The notes beneath the pieces were generated by a model that saw nothing but the letters and a program-made list of their open reading frames with translations, was not told where the DNA came from and ran no database searches. 64,000 nucleotides of DNA, from contig NZ_CP061305.1 of the NCBI RefSeq assembly GCF_018687755.1, positions 1,611,099 to 1,675,098 on the forward strand, written 5' to 3'. Source of the stretch: Polynucleobacter sp. JS-Mosq-20-D10 (lineage in GTDB: Bacteria; Pseudomonadota; Gammaproteobacteria; Burkholderiales; Burkholderiaceae). The translations under genes and the position numbers were made by a program. Shown piece by piece: positions 62,946 through 64,000 of the stretch; the stretch's first letter is position 1, and the number at the start of each line of letters is the position of its first letter.

Positions 62946-63392
62946 TTACTTAGCCAGCGCCGCTTTTACTAAACCTGACACTTTGCCCATATCGGCTTTA
63001 CCAGCCAATTGACCTTTCAGAACACCAATCACTTTACCCATATCCTGTGGCCCAGCAGCACCAGTCGATGCCACTGCTGCTGCTACAGCTGACTCTACCT
63101 CAGCATCAGACAACTGTGCAGGCAAGTAATCTTGGAGAATGACCATTTCAGCAGCTTCGATTGCCACTAAGTCATCACGATTGGCTTTTTCAAATTGAGA
63201 GATCGAGTCTTTGCGCTGCTTAATCATCTTCTCAATGGTGGCGATGACACTGGCATCATCCATCACAATACGATCATCCACTTCACGCTGCTTGATGGCT
63301 GCTAATAAAAGACGAATAGTTCCAAGGCGTGCCACTGCTTTTGCACGCATCGCGTTTTTCATATCTTCAGTAATTTGATCTTTCAGACTCAT
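62946..63392 (-). CDS. yqeY: GatB/YqeY domain protein
   Basis: A 148-residue soluble helical protein (SLKDQITEDMKNAMRAKAVARLGTIRLLLAAIKQREVD...GKADMGKVSGLVKAAL). YqeY resembles the tail domain of the amidotransferase GatB and probably binds tRNA, but its role is unsettled. I placed the start at the ATG at 63392, which has GGGGA upstream; an upstream in-frame start would run into the terminator of rpsU. This rpsU-yqeY-dnaG-rpoD order is normal in this group. Confidence 0.9.
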   Translation of the reverse strand: MSLKDQITEDMKNAMRAKAVARLGTIRLLLAAIKQREVDDRIVMDDASVIATIEKMIKQRKDSISQFEKANRDDLVAIEAAEMVILQDYLPAQLSDAEVESAVAAAVASTGAAGPQDMGKVIGVLKGQLAGKADMGKVSGLVKAALAK

Positions 63393-63445
63393 GACATTTT
63401 CCCCGGTATTTAATATCTCATAAATTGCTGGCGATTCAAAAGCAA

Positions 63446-63476
63446 AAACCCGCTGCGTTTCACCGTCAGCGGGTTT
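63446..63476 (-). terminator. Terminator between rpsU and yqeY
   Basis: A 10-bp stem (AAACCCGCTG/CAGCGGGTTT) is followed on the minus strand by T residues. It lies 36 bp after rpsU, where partial termination would set the ratio of S21 to the downstream replication and transcription genes. Confidence 0.88.
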
Positions 63477-63511
63477 CAAAGCCTCTCGGTGAGGAGAGCT
63501 TTTAAATTCGA

Positions 63512-63724
63512 TTAGTAAAGCTTTTTAGGCAACATCTGGCTGCGAATACGCTTGTAATGGCGTTTAGCAGCAGCAGCCTTCTTACGCTTACGTTCAGCCG
63601 TTGGCTTCTCGTAGAACTCGCGGGCACGCAAGTCTGTCAAAAGGCCATTCTTTTCAATGGTGCGCTTGAAACGGCGCAATGCCACTTCAAAAGGTTCGTT
63701 CTCACGGAGGCGGACTGTAGTCAT
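63512..63724 (-). CDS. rpsU: 30S ribosomal protein S21
   Basis: A 70-residue basic protein, [51 protein letters not shown], an unmistakable S21. It is the first gene of the macromolecular synthesis locus and is divergent from tsaD, with about 78 bp between the starts that must hold both promoters. Confidence 0.97.
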   Translation of the reverse strand: MTTVRLRENEPFEVALRRFKRTIEKNGLLTDLRAREFYEKPTAERKRKKAAAAKRHYKRIRSQMLPKKLY

Positions 63725-63802
63725 ACTTGTTTAACTCGTATATGCTCGAAAAAATATCGATAAATTAACTGAAATGCGATTCTAGCACGACCAAGTAAAA
63801 AA

Positions 63803-64000
63803 ATGATTGTTTTAGGCATAGAAACTTCTTGTGACGAGACCGGGGTAGCCATATACGACACTGCCCCTTGGGAAAACCACGCCCCAGCCCATCAGGGCAT
63901 CTTGGGACAGGCACTGCACTCCCAAATTGCCATGCACCGAGACTACGGGGGTGTTGTCCCGGAATTGGCCTCTAGAGACCATATCAGGCGGGTTTTACCC
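63803..64000 (+). CDS. tsaD: tRNA N6-threonylcarbamoyladenosine synthesis protein TsaD, 5' part
   Basis: The first 66 residues of TsaD, cut by the window end. [19 protein letters not shown] is the ATP-binding start of the ASKHA fold, and [22 protein letters not shown] contains the conserved metal-ligand histidine region. TsaD makes t6A37 on tRNAs reading ANN codons. The divergent position beside rpsU is conserved in proteobacteria. Confidence 0.96.
   Translation, partial: MIVLGIETSCDETGVAIYDTAPWENHAPAHQGILGQALHSQIAMHRDYGGVVPELASRDHIRRVLP

Overview
The window is chromosomal DNA from a betaproteobacterium. Gene content, order and protein sequences point to Burkholderiaceae and most closely to a Polynucleobacter-like freshwater bacterium: a cbb3 oxidase/ccm-centred aerobic physiology, many Bug-type solute-binding proteins, a 2OG-oxygenase and a very Lys/Ala-rich RpoD. 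The genus is an inference from recognition, not from a search.

Layout. 1-2.6 kb: end of a DUF2177 membrane protein, a SulP anion transporter and a TauE/SafE-like protein. 2.7-11.4 kb: fnr and the cbb3 oxidase locus (ccoNOQPG, a short FixH-like protein, ccoS, ccoI), with a perfect FNR box and matching -10 element in front of ccoN. 11.4-14.7 kb: MFS transporter, 2OG-Fe oxygenase, TAXI binding protein. 14.9-21.7 kb: complete ccmABCDEFGHI cytochrome c maturation operon. 21.9-25.6 kb: binding proteins, metallo-hydrolase, quinone oxidoreductase. 25.7-33.7 kb: a light/photodamage group with an FeS-type photolyase, a Cry-DASH, DUF2256, DUF3833, chalcone-isomerase-like, DCC-thioredoxin-like, TIGR03643, SDR, DUF2237 and histone-deacetylase-like genes. 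33.7-35 kb: a K+ channel, an eRF1-like protein and a DUF1488-like protein behind a perfect FNR box. 35.3-43.9 kb: an acid/CoA-ester catabolic set (Bug protein, HMG-CoA-lyase-like, CaiB transferase, lipase, double cupin, leuCD, alpha/beta hydrolase).

44.0-58.15 kb is a genomic island built at a tRNA-Ile(CAU) gene that lies 13 bp behind rpoD. The native tRNA is cut at its anticodon loop: the 5' half (58111-58149) sits next to rpoD and the matching 3' half (54939-54983) lies 3.1 kb away. Between them are a tyrosine integrase, a Fic protein and a complete, sequence-divergent tRNA-Ile(CAU) that probably replaces the broken gene. Further away from rpoD are progressively more degraded copies of the same tRNA 3' end, most with a terminator (48.73, 45.98, 45.13 and 44.02 kb), as expected for repeated insertion at one site. 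Cargo includes a NarL-type response regulator, a hybrid kinase, an outer membrane protein, an OFA-family transporter, YceI, a methyltransferase and hydrolases.

58.2-64 kb is the conserved macromolecular synthesis locus rpsU-yqeY-dnaG-rpoD, with tsaD divergent from rpsU and cut by the window end. RpoD carries a long histone-H1-like KAKAPAK repeat region at its N terminus.
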